Assembly (NCBI RefSeq): GCF_028476545.1
Contig: NW_026732548.1
Coordinates: forward strand, 62,501-126,500
Direction: 5' to 3'
DNA: 64,000 nt
Source: Physella acuta
Taxonomy: Eukaryota; Mollusca; Gastropoda; Physidae
Shown here piece after piece: positions 1 to 11,665 of the stretch. The notes beneath the pieces were generated by a model, which saw nothing but the letters and a program-made list of their open reading frames with translations, did no database searches and was not told the DNA's origin. Within the stretch, counting starts at the first letter, position 1. Each line of letters opens with the position of its first letter. Both the position numbers and the translations under genes were made by a program.

Positions 1-17
1 ATATATATATATATATA
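1..17. repeat. (TA)n microsatellite, cut by window edge
   Basis: Pure TA dinucleotides run from the first base to about position 17; the tract presumably continues to the left. Confidence 0.9.
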
Positions 18-299
18 GTACATGTGCGTAATCCTTAAGAATTTCTTGCAGATGCTTTTTTAGACACTACGACGACCTTCACATCGTTCATTACATTCAA
101 GTTGGGGTAATTAATTTACAAGATTTTCATTTTTAATTTAAATAATACATTAAAGTCGCTCTGCACAAATATGGCCAGTCCCGTTCAGGTGATAAGGTGT
201 TGAGAGGGAGGGGGGTATAACCAACTCACAATGAACATTGCGTCAATTTTTATATGGCTGTAACAATATCTAAACATACATATACATATATACCATTGA

Positions 300-480
300 G
301 AAATAGATTTAAGTAGTTACAGTAGTTCTAACCCCTGCTTGAACGTTAGTGACAGCCACGCTTCTAGGAGAGACAACTCCAAAATCAAACAACTGCTGCC
401 TTGTAGTTTGTTCTTAGGTCGCAAAGGCTATGGAAACAAATAAAAAAGAAAAGCAGGCTGAAATCGGAGTCAACTGCCTG
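300..480 (-). repeat. Interspersed repeat family R (SINE-like), copy 1
   Basis: The reverse complement shares several blocks with copies near 55.29-55.56 kb and 59.74-59.96 kb: GCCTGCTTTTC, TTGTTTCCATAG, AACTACAAGGCAGCAG and GAGTTGTCTCTCCTAGA. The same block order in several places marks an interspersed family. I see no tRNA promoter boxes, so SINE is only the most likely class by size. Confidence 0.6.
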
Positions 481-693
481 TATGGCGATTACCACGTTGA
501 CATATAACATTTGAAACAACAATTACACCAACAGAGAAAAACAGAGAAAACGTTTAGGAACTAAGAAACAAACTACTTATTTGAAAGGACAATTAATTTT
601 TGAATTTACACCAACAGAGAAGACATTTGGTCTACACTGCTGTGTGTCTTGTTGGTGTTTTTTGGACAAAAACTCTGCGGCAGTAAGTCTTCT

Positions 694-770
694 TAGTGGC
701 GTCACTAGGTAGGGTGTCACCCGGTGCGGCACCTCACGGTGTCACCCTCCCCACCAAAGGAAAAAAAATA

Positions 771-834
<64 letters not shown>

Positions 835-1154
835 GTCTACATAGGCCTATATATAATTTTAATTGGTGTCACGTCACCCCGCCCCCCCCCCCCCCCTACC
901 ATCTTTACCAAAGGGCGTGAATTTATGCACTTATAATTCGAGAGGAAAAGAGCAACAATTTCATAGTTAATTATTAGATACGGTGTCAGATATTTTAAAA
1001 CTCTAATTAATCATTCATTGAACTTGCAAAAAGCAAGTTTCTTCTATATATTTTGCAATTTTTTTGTCTTGGTGTCTCCCCCCCCCCCCTCCCCACTTAA
1101 ACTGTGTTCCCCGTTGCGGTCCGCTCCCTCCGCCACCACCTCGCGACGCCTCTG
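694..1154. mobile_element. hAT-type non-autonomous element, CAGTGGCGTAGCGAGG family, copy 1
   Basis: The ends are imperfect inverted repeats: a left AGTGGCGTCACTAGG and, on the opposite strand at the right end, CAGAGGCGTCGCGAGG. Flanks AGTCTTCT (686-693) and AGTATTCT (1155-1162) match at 7 of 8 bases, an 8-bp target duplication as in hAT elements. The interior holds GGTGTCACCCGGTGCGG, a (TA)n tract (about 772-828) and poly-C runs, and no transposase. Related copies lie at 12014, 31756, 37057 and 55567. Confidence 0.75.
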
Positions 1155-1274
1155 AGTATTCTTTTTGTTAAGAAAATGTGTTTTAATATAGTTTTCTAAT
1201 GTTCATTAAATTATTCAAAACCAGCCAGCTGACTTTATTAGTGTTAGTAAAATAAGGATCGATTCTTATATGGT

Positions 1275-1277
<3 letters not shown>

Positions 1278-1355
<78 letters not shown>
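1278..1355. repeat. (TA)n microsatellite
   Basis: About 38 uninterrupted TA dinucleotides. IYIYIY reading frames across it are artefacts. Confidence 0.95.
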
Positions 1356-1358
<3 letters not shown>

Positions 1359-1436
1359 GATTTTGGACCTTTAGAAATCCACAAAAAGGTGGGTTTTTTT
1401 TCAAGATGGCTGCCGTTGCCATGGTCGGCTACATGA

Positions 1437-1640
1437 CCTGTGTGTGGTCTAAGCGGTAGAGCCCACAGCTGCTTACCCTAAGGTCTCGAGTTCAAATGTG
1501 GGTTCAAGTCAGTAGAACGTCCCTGAGTCCACCCAACTCTGATGGTACCTAACTCACGTTAGGGAAAGTAAACGGCTGGGCAAAGTGCTGACTACATTTA
1601 TCCCTTTATATGTTGAGGTCAAGAAACATTTACCTTACAT
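1437..1640 (+). mobile_element. tRNA-derived SINE, copy 1
   Basis: It begins with an A-box-like TGGTCTAAGCGGTAGAG and a B-box-like GTCTCGAGTTCAAAT, followed by the body shared with other copies: CAGTAGAACGTC, GAGTCCACCCA, GGTACCTAACTCACGTTAGG and GGCTGGGCAAAGTGCTGA. The tRNA-like head plus a common unrelated body defines the family. Other copies are at 2035, 12985, 42070, 61235 and 62365, with fragments near 43.4 and 51.06 kb. Confidence 0.8.
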
Positions 1641-1702
1641 TGCATTTAAAACTATTTAAAAATTGTATGCTGCAGTATATTTTTTTTCCATCGTTGAAAC
1701 AG

Positions 1703-1810
1703 AAGTCTGGGATTTGTTGTTCGCCAAAAAGAAGCCTATTGTAGATCAACAGGACACGGTGATTGTATCCAAAAGGACTCTGCTGGAATTATTGGAAAAC
1801 AATACCAAAC
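1703..1810 (+). CDS. Penultimate exon of an unrecognised + strand gene
   Basis: The exon follows a T-rich tract ending AAACAG and stops at a GTAAGG donor. It carries two leading bases, 35 codons and one trailing base. The peptide includes VWDLLFAKKKPIVDQQ and SKRTLLELLENNTK, charged and probably helical. The trailing C joins exactly with the next exon (1902-2002) to keep one frame to a stop. I do not recognise the family. The upstream exon is not visible in the first 1.7 kb, so the gene begins outside the window or in sequence I cannot parse. Confidence 0.55.
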
Positions 1811-1901
1811 GTAAGGTTTTCACGTATAGATATGCATGTAGTTACATTGTTATATATTAGCGGTAGTATAAATAACTGTTATCATTATTTTTTTTTTGCA
1901 G

Positions 1902-2002
1902 TGGTTGGCTTCATTCTGGAGCATCATTTCTGTGACGAAATCCAGGCTGTTAAAAAAAGGAGAGACCAATCGCACAAGCTCGACATTGCTGTAAAGCCTT
2001 AA
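1902..2002 (+). CDS. Terminal exon of the same unrecognised gene
   Basis: The acceptor is a poly-T tract ending TTTTTTTGCAG. Joined to 1703-1810 the frame reads LVGFILEHHFCDEIQ, then AVKKRRDQSHKLDIAVKP and TAA. The intron is only 91 bp, with consensus ends on both sides. The combined C-terminal piece is about 69 residues: one hydrophobic patch (LVGFIL), then a highly basic KKRRDQSHK stretch. Function unknown. The phase match and good splice signals support a real gene; retained similarity to a family could not be tested. Confidence 0.55.
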
Positions 2003-2034
2003 TGGTCAGTGATTGTTGTGGTCAATTTGATAGT

Positions 2035-2120
2035 CATAGTCGTATGGTAGAGTTTACGACTGATAATCCAAAAATCTGGAGTTCGCATACTAAGATCAAG
2101 TGTAGGGTGTCCGTGACTCC
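2035..2120 (+). mobile_element. Truncated SINE running into the 25-bp minisatellite
   Basis: A degenerate SINE head (GTATGGTAGAGTTTACGAC) continues into the SINE body segment GACTCCACCCAGCTATGTGG, the same segment of which the following array is built. Confidence 0.6.
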
Positions 2121-3711
2121 ACCCAGCTATGTGGGTACCTGACTCCACCCAGGTAGGTGGGTACCTGACTCCACCCAACTAGGTGGGTACCTGACTCCAC
2201 TAGCTAGGTGGGTACCTGACTCCACTAGCTAGGTGGGTACCTGACTCCACCCAGCTAGGTGGGTACCTGACTCCACCCAACTAGGTGGGTACCTGACTCC
2301 ACCCAACTAGGTGGGTACCTGACTCCACTAGCTAGGTGGGTACCTGACTCCACTCAGCTAAGTGGGTACCTGACTCCACTAGCTAGGTGGGTACCTGACT
2401 CCACTAGCTAGGTGGGAACTGACTCCACTAGCTAGGTAGGTACCTGACTCCACTAGCTAGGTGGGAACTGACTCCACTAGCTAGGTAGGTACCTTACTCC
2501 AACCAGCTAGGTGGGTACCTGACTCCACCCAGCTAAGTGGTACCTGACTCCACCCAGCTAAGTGGTACCTGACTCCACTAGCTAGGTGGGTACCTGACTC
2601 CACTAGCTAGGTGGGTACCTGACTCCACTCAGCTAAGTGGGTACCTGACTCCACCCAGCTAAATGGTACCTGACTCCACTAGCTAGGTGGGTACCTGACT
2701 CCACTAGCTAGGTGGGTACCTGACTCCACTAGCTAGGTGGGTACCTGACTCCACTAGCTAGGTGGGTACCTGACTGCACTAGCTAGGTGGGTACCTGACT
2801 CCACTAGCTAGGTGGGTACCTGACTCCACTCAGCTAAGTGGGTACCTGACTCCACCCAGCTAAGTGGTACCTGACTCCACTAGCTAGGTGGGTACCTGAC
2901 TCCACTAGCTAGGTGGGTACCTGACTCCACTAGCTAGGTGGGTACCTGACTCCACTAGCTAGGTGGGTACCTGACTCCACTAGCTAGGTGGGTACCTGAC
3001 TCCACTCAGCTAAGTGGGTACCTGACTCCACCCAGCTTAGTGGTACCTGACTCCACTAGCTAGGTGGGTACCTGACTCCACTAGCTAGGTGGGTACCTGA
3101 CTCCACTAGCTAAGTGGGTACCTGACTCCACTAGCTAGGTGGGTACCTGACTCCACCCAGCTAGGTGGGTACCTGACTCCACTAGCTAGGTGGGTACCTG
3201 ACTCCACTAGCTAGGTGGGTACCTGACTCCACTAGCTAGGTAGGTACCTTACTCCAACCAGCAAGGTGGGTACCTGACTCCACCCAGCTAGGTGGGTACC
3301 TGACTCCACCAGACTAGGTGGGTACCTCTCCACCCAGCTAGGTGGGTACCTGACTCTAGTCCACCCAGCTATGTATTTACCTGACTCCACTAGCTAGGTG
3401 GGTTCCTGACTCCACCCAACTAGGTGGGTACATCTCCACCCAGCTATGTAGGTACCTGACTCCACTAGCTAGGTGGGTACCTGACTCCACTCAGCTAAGT
3501 GGGTACCTGAATCCACTAGCTAGGTGGGTACCTGACTCCACTAGCTAGGTGGGTACCTGACTCCACTAGCTAGGTGGGTACCTGACTCCACTAGCTAGGT
3601 GGGTACCTGACTCCACTAGCTAGGTGGGTACCTGACTCCACTAGCTAGGTGGGTGCCTGCCTCCACTAGCTAGGTGGGTACCTGACTCCACTAGCTAGGT
3701 GGGTCCAGGTG
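2110..3711. repeat. 25-bp minisatellite (GACTCCACTAGCTAGGTGGG TACCT)
   Basis: About 64 tandem copies, with variants CCACCCAGCTAGG and CCACTCAGCTAAG and a few shortened units. The unit matches the SINE stretch that reads GAGTCCACCCAGCTCTG then GGGTACCTGACT in better-preserved copies, so the array probably grew from the SINE fragment at 2035-2120. Confidence 0.92.
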
Positions 3712-3759
3712 CTAGCTTTCGTCTGATCCATTCCCTCGCAAATCTTTCCAGCTTGGTTT

Positions 3760-6700
3760 AACCTGCCAAGAGTTTATACTCCCGCTGGTATAGCTCTGGG
3801 GGTCATGCCAGGAGTTTACACTCCCGCTGGTATAGCTCTGGGGGTCATGCCAGGAGTTTACACTCCCGCTGGTATAGCTCTGGGGGTCATTTAGTTTACA
3901 CTCCCGCTGGTATAGCTCTGGGGGTCATGCCAGGAGTTTACACTCCCGCTGGTATAGCTCTGGGGGTCATGCCAGGAGTTTACACTCCCGCTGGTTTAGC
4001 TCTGGGTGTCATGCCAAGAGTTTACACTCCCGCTGGTATAGCTCTGGGGGTCATGCCAAGAGTTTACACTCCCGCTGGTATAGCTCTGGGGGTCATTTAG
4101 TTTACACTCCCGCTGGTATAGCTCTGGGGGTCATGCCAGGAGTTTACACTCCCGCTGGTATAGCTCTGGGGGTCATGCCAGGAGTTTACACTCCAGCTGG
4201 TATAGCTCTGGGGGTCATGGAGTTTACACTCCCGCTGGTATAGCTCTGGGGGTCATGCCAAGAGTTTACACTCCCGCTGGTTTAGCTCTGGGGGTCATGC
4301 CAAGAGTTTACAGTCCCGCTGGTATAGCTCTGGGGGTCATGCCAAGAGTTTACACTCCCGCTGGTATAGCTCTGGGGGTCATGGAGTTTATACTCCCGCT
4401 GGTATAGCTCTGGGGGTCATGCCAAGAGTTTACACTCCCGCTGGTATAGCTCTGGGGGTCATGCCAGGAGTTTACACTCCCGCTGGTATAGCTCTGGGGG
4501 TCATGGAGTTTATACTCCCGCTGGTATAGCTCTGGGGGTCATGGAGTTTATACTCCCGCTGGTATAGCTCTGGGGGTCATGCCAGGAGTTGACACTCCCG
4601 CTGGTATAGCTCTGGGGGTCATGCCAAGAGTTTACACTCCCGCTGGTATAGCTCTGGGGGTCATGTCAGGAGTTTACACCCCCCCCCTGGTATAGCTCTG
4701 GGGGTCATGCCAGGAGTTTACACTCCCGCTGGTATAGCTCTGGGGGTCATGCCAAGAGTTTACACTCCCGCTGGTTTAGCTCTGGGGGTCATGCCAAGAG
4801 TTTACAGTCCCGCTGGTATAGCTCTGGGAGTCATGGAGTTTACACTCCCGCTGGTATAGCTCTGGGGGTCATGGAGTTTATACTCCCGCTGGTATAGCTC
4901 TGGGGGTCATGCCAAGAGTTTACACTCCCGCTGGTATAGCTCTGGGGGTCATGTCAGGAGTTTACACCACCCTGGTATAGCTCTGGGGGTCATGCCAGGA
5001 GTTTACACTCCCCCTGGTATAGCTCTGGGGGTCATGCCAGGAGTTTACACTCCCCCTGGTATAGCTCTGGGGGTCATGCCAAGAGTTTACACTCCCTCTG
5101 GTATAGCTCTGGGGGTCATGTCAGGAGTTTACACCCCCCCCTGGCATAGCTCTGGGGGTCATGCCAAGAGTTTACACTCCCGCTGGTATAGCTCTGGGGG
5201 TCATGTCAGGAGTTTACACCCCCCCCTGGCATAGCTCTGGGGGTCATGCCAAGAGTTGACACTCCCGCTGGTATTGCCCTGGGGGTCATGTCAGGAGTTT
5301 ACACTCCCGCTGGTATAGCTCTGGGGGTCATTTAGTTTATACTCCCGCTGGTATAGCTCTGGGGGTCATGCCAAGAGTTTACACTCCCTCTGGTATAGCT
5401 CTGGGGGTCATGGAGTTTACACTCCCGCTGGTATAGCTCTGGGGGTCATGCCAGGAGTTTACACTCCCGCTGGTATAGCTCTGGGAGTCATGCCAAGAGT
5501 TTACAGTACCGCTGGTATAGCTCTGGGGGTCATGGAGTTTATACTCCCGCTGGTATAGCTCTGGGGGTCATGCCAAGAGTTTACAGTCCCGCTGGTATAG
5601 CTCTGGGGGTCATGCCAAGAGTTTACACTGCCGCTGGTATAGCTCTGGGGGTCATGCCAGGAGTTTACACTCCAGCTGGTATAGCTCTGGGGGTCATGGA
5701 GTTTACACTCCCGCTGGTATAGCTCTGAGGGTCATTTAGTTTACACTCCCGCTGGTATAGCTCTGGGGGTCATTTAGTTTATACTCCCGCTGGTATAGCT
5801 CTGGGGGTCATGCCAAGAGTTTACACTCCCGCTGGTATAGCTCTGATGGTCATGCCAAGAGTTTATACTCCCGCTGGTATAGCTCTGGGGGTCATGCCAA
5901 GAGTTTACACTGCCGCTGGTATAGCTCTGGGGGTCATGCCAGGAGTTTACACTCCAGCTGGTATAGCTCTGGGGGTCATGGAGTTTACACTCCCGCTGGT
6001 ATAGCTCTGAGGGTCATTTAGTTTACACTCCCGCTGGTATAGCTCTGGGGGTCATTTAGTTTATACTCCCGCTGGTATAGCTCTGGGGGTCATGCCAAGA
6101 GTTTACACTCCCGCTGGTATAGCTCTGGGGGTCATGCCAAGAGTTTACACAGCCGCTGGTATAGCTCTGGGGGTCATGCCAAGAGTTTACACTCCCGCTG
6201 GTATAGCTCTGGGGGTCATGCCAAGAGTTTACACTCCCTCTGGTATAGCTCTGGGGGTCATGGAGTTTACACTCCCGCTGGTATAGCTCTGGGGGTCATG
6301 CCAGGAGTTTACACTCCCGCTGGTATAGCTCTGGGAGTCATGCCAAGAGTTTACAGTACCGCTGGTATAGCTCTGGGGGTCATGGAGTTTATACTCCCGC
6401 TGGTATAGCTCTGGGGGTCATGCCAAGAGTTTACAGTCCCGCTGGTATAGCTCTGGGGGTCATGCCAAGAGTTTACACTGCCGCTGGTATAGCTCTGGGG
6501 GTCATGCCAGGAGTTTACACTCCAGCTGGTATAGCTCTGGGGGTCATGGAGTTTACACTCCCGCTGGTATAGCTCTGAGGGTCATTTAGTTTACACTCCC
6601 GCTGGTATAGCTCTGGGGGTCATTTAGTTTATACTCCCGCTGGTATAGCTCTGGGGGTCATGCCAAGAGTTTACACTCCCGCTGGTATAGCTCTGATGGT

Positions 6701-8683
6701 CATGCCAAGAGTTTATACTCCCGCTGGTATAGCTCTGGGGGTCATGCCAAGAGTTTACACTGCCGCTGGTATAGCTCTGGGGGTCATGCCAGGAGTTTAC
6801 ACTCCAGCTGGTATAGCTCTGGGGGTCATGGAGTTTACACTCCCGCTGGTATAGCTCTGAGGGTCATTTAGTTTACACTCCCGCTGGTATAGCTCTGGGG
6901 GTCATTTAGTTTATACTCCCGCTGGTATAGCTCTGGGGGTCATGCCAAGAGTTTACACTCCCGCTGGTATAGCTCTGGGGGTCATGCCAAGAGTTTACAC
7001 AGCCGCTGGTATAGCTCTGGGGGTCATGCCAAGAGTTTACACTCCCGCTGGTATAGCTCTGGGGGTCATGCCAAGAGTTTACAGTCCCGCTGGTATAGCT
7101 CTGGGGGTCATGGAGTTTATACTCCCGCTGGTATAGCTCTGGGGGTCATGCCAAGAGTTTACACTCCCGCTGGTATAGCTCTGGGGGTCATGCCAGGAGT
7201 TTACACTCCCCCTGGTATAGCTCTGGGGGTCATGCCAAGAGTTTACACTCCCGCCGGTATAGCTCTGGGGGTCATGCCAAGAGTTTACACTCCCGCTGGT
7301 ATAGCTCTGGGGGTCATTTAGTTTATACTCCCGCTGGTATAGCTCTGGGGGTCATGACAAGAGTTTACACTCCCGCTGGTATAGCTCTGAGGGTCATTTA
7401 GTTTACACTCCCACTGGTTTAGCTCTGGGGGTCATGGAGTTTATACTCCCGCTGGTTTAGCTCTGGGGGTCATGGAGTTTATACTCCCGCTGGTATAGCT
7501 CTGGGGGTCATGCCAAGAGTTTACACTCCCGCTGGTATAGCTCTGGGGGTCATTCCAAGAGTTTACACTCCCGCTGGTATAGCTCTGGGGGTCATGTCAG
7601 GAGTTTACACTCCCGCTGGTATAGCTCTAGGGGTCATGACAAGAGTTTACAGTCCCGCTGGTATAGCTCTAGGGGTCATGCCAAGAGTTTACACTCCCGC
7701 TGGTATAGCTCTGGGGGTCATGTCACGAGTTTACACTCCCGCTGGTATAGCTCTGGGGGTCATGCCAGGAGTTTACACTCCCGCTGGTATAGCTCTGGGA
7801 GTCATGGAGTTTACACTCCCCCTGGTATAGCTCTGGGGGTCATGCCAGGAGTTTACACTCCCGCTGGTATAGCTCTGGGGGTCATGCCAAGAGTTTACAC
7901 TCCCGCTGGTATAGCTCTGGGGGTCATGACAAGAGTTTACACTCCCGCTGGTATAGCTCTGGGGGTTATGTCAGGAGTTTACACCCCCCCCCTGGCATAG
8001 CTCTGGGGGTCATGTCAGGAGTTGACACTCCCGCTGGTATAGCTCTGGGGGTCATGTCAGGAGTTTACACACCCGCTGGTATAGCTCTGGGGGTCATTTA
8101 GTTTATACTCCCGCTGGTATAGCTCTGGGGGTCATGACAAGAGTTTACACTCCCGCTGGTATAGCTCTGGGGGTCATGCCAAGAGTTTACACTCCCGCTG
8201 GTATAGCTCTGGGGGTCATGCCAGGAGTTTACACTCCCGCTGGTTTAGCTCTGGGGGTCATGGAGTTTATACTCCCGCTGGTATAGCTCTGGGGGTCATG
8301 CCAAGAGTTTACACTGCCGCTGGTATAGCTCTGGGGGTCATGCCAAGAGTTTACACTGCCGCTGGTATAGCTCTGGGGGTCATTGAGTTTACACTCCCGC
8401 TGGTATAGCTCTGGGGGTCATGGAGTTTACACTCCCGCTGGTATAGCTCTGGGGGTCATGGAGTTTACACTCCCGCTGGTATAGCTCTGGGGGTCATGGA
8501 GTTTACACTCCCGCTGGTATAGCTCTGGGGGTCATGGAGTTTACACTCCCGCTGGTATAGCTCTGGGGGTCATGGAGTTTACACTCCCGCTGGTATAGCT
8601 CTGGGGGTCATGGAGTTTACACTCCCGCTGGTATAGCTCTGGGGGTCACGCCAAGAGTTTACACTCCCTCTGGTATAGCTCTG
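3760..8683. repeat. 42-bp minisatellite with 38-bp variants and 850-bp higher-order repeat
   Basis: Roughly 120 tandem units with the core CTCCCGCTGGTATAGCTCTG. The main unit is 42 bp; shorter 38-bp units replace GCCAAGAG with GGAG or TTAG. Because 42 is divisible by three, runs of full units read as a 14-residue peptide repeat (VYTPAGIALGV), broken by each 38-bp unit. Blocks near 5.53-6.40 kb recur at about +850 bp with the same order of variants. I regard it as non-coding. Confidence 0.95.
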
Positions 8684-8835
8684 GGGGGGCGGACACTAGT
8701 AAAAGTGTATGTTTAATATATAAAATCCATCTGGTTCGAAGAGATGTCTGGAAGAAACTCTGCCCCCCCCCCCCGAAAATATAAAGTGCCTCTCCCCCCC
8801 CCCCCCCCCGAGAAAAAAGTCTGGTAGAAACACTG
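8684..8835. mobile_element. Partial MITE, CAGTGTTTCTTCCAGAC family
   Basis: The right end reads GTCTGGTAGAAACACTG, the inverse of the family's left terminus, and an internal GAGATGTCTGGAAGAAACTC is present. The left terminus is missing or merges with the minisatellite. Confidence 0.55.
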
Positions 8836-8879
8836 CATCCAACCCATCTCAACTTACGGGTTTTGATATTAGCAAATGC

Positions 8880-9565
8880 CCAGTTGAAAAAATAAACCGG
8901 GAGTGATCTCCCCTAAACTTTCTCGAATATTCTTATATAACTTGGAATGTAGACATGATTTTTAATTACTTAAACTTTTAAAAATAGAATAGAATCTCAT
9001 AGAAAAAAACATTGCGCACCAAACAAACGCCGAAACAAAATGTGCATAATAGTGCGCAATATTATTAGTACTTAAAAAAATTACATTAGTTTTTTGAGAA
9101 ATCGGAAGTAGCGTAAATTACTACTTCCGGTCAACGGAAATTACTCAAAATTTAACAGAAGGTAGAGAATTAGATCTTTTACTTACATGTGAAATTTCAT
9201 TTATCTATCTTAAATAGTACTCAAGTTATAGGCTTTTGAAAAATTCAAAGTAGAAAAAGTACCACTTCCGGTTGTCGGAAATCGCTCAAAAGTTGATAAG
9301 GATCTACGATTTTGATATAATACTTATATATGAAATTTCATCAACCTAGCTGTAACGGTACTCAAGTTATCGTGTTTACACACAGACACACAGACACACA
9401 CACACACACACACACAGACATACGGACAAGATTGCAAAATTATGTTTTTCCGTATCAGTGAGGTGTAAAACGTCGAGATTTGTAAAAATCTCGATTTTTT
9501 TTTTTGCACGATTACAATACTTTCTCTATACTACGTAGGCCTATATACGAGAAAGTAAAAAAGAA
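8880..9565. repeat. Unclassified interspersed repeat with internal duplication and (CA)n
   Basis: Two diverged copies of a roughly 170-bp block carry ACTTCCGGT, GTGAAATTTCAT and ACTCAAGTTAT at 9.1-9.2 kb and 9.25-9.37 kb, followed by a (CA)n-like tract and a tail with CTACGTAGGCCTATATACGA. The starting motif GGGAGTGATCTCCCCTAAAC recurs inverted near 48.77 kb, which supports a dispersed element. Class unknown. Confidence 0.5.
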
Positions 9566-9584
9566 GGGGAAAAAAATTCTAGTG

Positions 9585-9700
9585 ATAAAAGTTTGTTAAA
9601 AGTTTGTAATAAAAGTTTGTAATAAACGTTTGTAACAAATGCTTGTAACAAAGTTTGTAATAAAAGTTTGTAATAAAGCTGTTAATAAAAACAATGTAAC
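9585..9700. repeat. Short degenerate array of AAGTTTGTAATAAA units
   Basis: About seven imperfect copies of a 17-18-bp unit (AAAAGTTTGTAATA). Confidence 0.75.
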
Positions 9701-10162
9701 CATGTAATAAAACTTTAAAACCGTGTATTACATGAGTTTTAAATTCCCTCTTGTGTGGGCTATCGAATTCTAAAGATGCGCATTTTACTGCCAAGGGAAA
9801 TTCCCAAAATTACCGCAACAAAACTCAGAACTGTTTGTCCGTTCAGCAAAATCAGTAGCTCTATAATCCACATACGATTGTTTCTATAACATACATCTGG
9901 TAACATTTTCAAAATTATCTGCACATAATTACAAGATAAATTTAGGACATTTTTAAAATTAACACGGTAAAAACTATAAGAACTTTAGAGATCTAGAGCT
10001 TAGAATTTTTATCTAGTTAAATGACAATTAAAGATGATAGATTCTAGGTATAGGCTGCGTGTGTATAGTGTATACAGTTCAGTTTGGGCTTGCACTGTTT
10101 TTTAGATAAATCTAGTCTAAATAAATATAGTTACATACTATCTCAAAAAAGAGCACTAGACA

Positions 10163-10640
10163 TTTTTTTTTTTTAATTTTACACAATTTATTTACAATTC
10201 ATTGATTATGATTGAGATGATTTATGAAAAGTGAAACACGACAAACATCTTTTACTCAGCCCATCATTGCATGCACTGGGCATATGTACAGACGTAATAC
10301 AGTCGCATTCCTTCCTCAGCTTTTGTGCTGTGAGATTGGAAGAAAAAATGCTTCTCTGTTAACACATTTAGGACATGGATGATCCTCTGTTCTATGTAAA
10401 GTTGTGTCAGCTGTAACATCTCCAACAATCTGAGTTAATTCATCAACTTCATGCATAATTTTATTAACATAAATACATCTGTTGTCAGTTCCTGCAAGCA
10501 TATAGTTCTAGTTTCTTTGTCTTCTTTTGGATATAACATGTTGTTGCATTCCTTGCAGAAACGAATACCAACAAAGCCAGGTCCTTCTGTGTGTTCCTCA
10601 AAAATATCCATAGCAATAGATTTATATCTAACGATTATCT
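10163..10640 (-). pseudogene. POLR2I: Processed pseudogene of RNA polymerase II subunit RPB9
   Basis: The - strand reads [27 protein letters not shown], then in another frame [27 protein letters not shown] and finally GMRLYYVCTYAQC. These are the two zinc-ribbon regions of RPB9, the small Pol II subunit involved in start-site choice and transcript cleavage. The starting ATG would be 10609-10611. No introns interrupt the homology. A 3' tail carries AATAAA (10187-10192 on the - strand) followed by a poly-A run (T tract 10163-10174 on +). The middle has lost about eight codons of the segment between LYACRN and the CIYVNK block and changes frame there; further frame changes follow HPCPKC. This is a decayed mRNA-derived retrocopy, not an active gene. 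Confidence 0.9.
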
Positions 10641-10817
10641 AGATCTAGAGTCTACAACTTTATTCGATAAAAATAATCTAGGGCATCCAGATGTAGAATC
10701 TAAATTATTCTACATTTAGATCTACTACGAAGTTTTGTTGAATAAGCGGGCTGGATATCGTATAATGTTTTCAGCTGGTTTCAATTTTAGAGTTATGGTC
10801 AGGTATTAAATAATACG

Positions 10818-11195
10818 AGCCGGCCCGCGGCATAACATACGCCGCTATTTGGTTGTTGTTTTTTCTACTTTTCAGTCATTCACAATTTGTGAATTCGACA
10901 GTACCAACGCTGACACTGAAAATATTTCTTTAAAACACTATAAGTAGCTCGTTAAGGACCATACCCCCCCTTCCTCCCCCCCCCCCCCCCCCCAACGTTT
11001 AAAATCGTTTCAAACTAAATTATCTGCCCCTAATAGCCTTCACTAAACCCGACTCCACGAAGGTAAACATAGCGTGAACCACAGCTCACTAAGACCATGT
11101 AGGGGTGGGGATGGTAGGTAGCGCGTTTACAGCTTGTTCTCCAGCGTCTCCCAGAAGAGAATTATATATATAGATCGATAGATAAAGACTAAACT
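10818..11195 (+). repeat. Interspersed repeat family Q, copy 1
   Basis: It begins CGAGCCGGCCCGCGGCATAA and ATACGCCGCTATTTGGTTG, continues with CACAATTTGTGAATTCGACA, and later has AAATTATCTGCCCCTAATAG and GTGAACCACAGCTCAC, ending in AGAGAATTATATATATAGA. The same ordered blocks occur at 18.8-19.2 kb (inverted), 32.76 kb and 53.48 kb. No coding content was recognised. Class unresolved. Confidence 0.65.
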
Positions 11196-11506
11196 TGAAA
11201 TCATGAATAGTTCTGGGTTTTTCATGGCGGCCTATACAAAATGTTTTATTTCTTATTTAGAGTAAACTTTTAATTTGTATTACTATTTACAGCATTACAT
11301 ATTGTATAATACTTCTTGAATAATACATCTTGAATGATACATCTTCTATAATACATCTTGTATAATACACTTGCTTCTTTAGATAAATACTACAATGTTA
11401 GTTCTGTCATTTTTAAGCACGAATATCTTTGAATGTGATTATTTGAATCGTATTTTTAAATTACTTCGTTTTACATACAGCAGAATGTAGAATTTGTAGT
11501 CATGGG

Positions 11507-11665
11507 CAGTTTTTCTTCCAGACTTTTTTCTCCGGGGGGGGGGGCACTTGAAATTTTCGGGGGGGGGGGGGGCAGATACTGTTAAAAGTATATATTTTCT
11601 ATATACATTCCATTTCGTTTAGTGGGGGGCTCTGTCCCCCGAAGAGATGCCTGAAAGAAACTCTG
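11507..11665. mobile_element. MITE, CAGTGTTTCTTCCAGAC family, with 8-bp target duplication
   Basis: Terminal inverted repeats are CAGTTTTTCTTCCAGAC and GCCTGAAAGAAACTCTG. Exact 8-bp duplications GTCATGGG flank it (11499-11506 and 11666-11673), as expected of hAT-related elements. The interior is G-tract rich with the shared block AAAAGTATATATTTTCTATA. Confidence 0.85.

Noticed and set aside
4992-7830. VYTPAGIALGV peptide repeats
   Set aside because: Frames of the 42-bp minisatellite, broken by every 38-bp unit and by stops; no start context or conserved domain.
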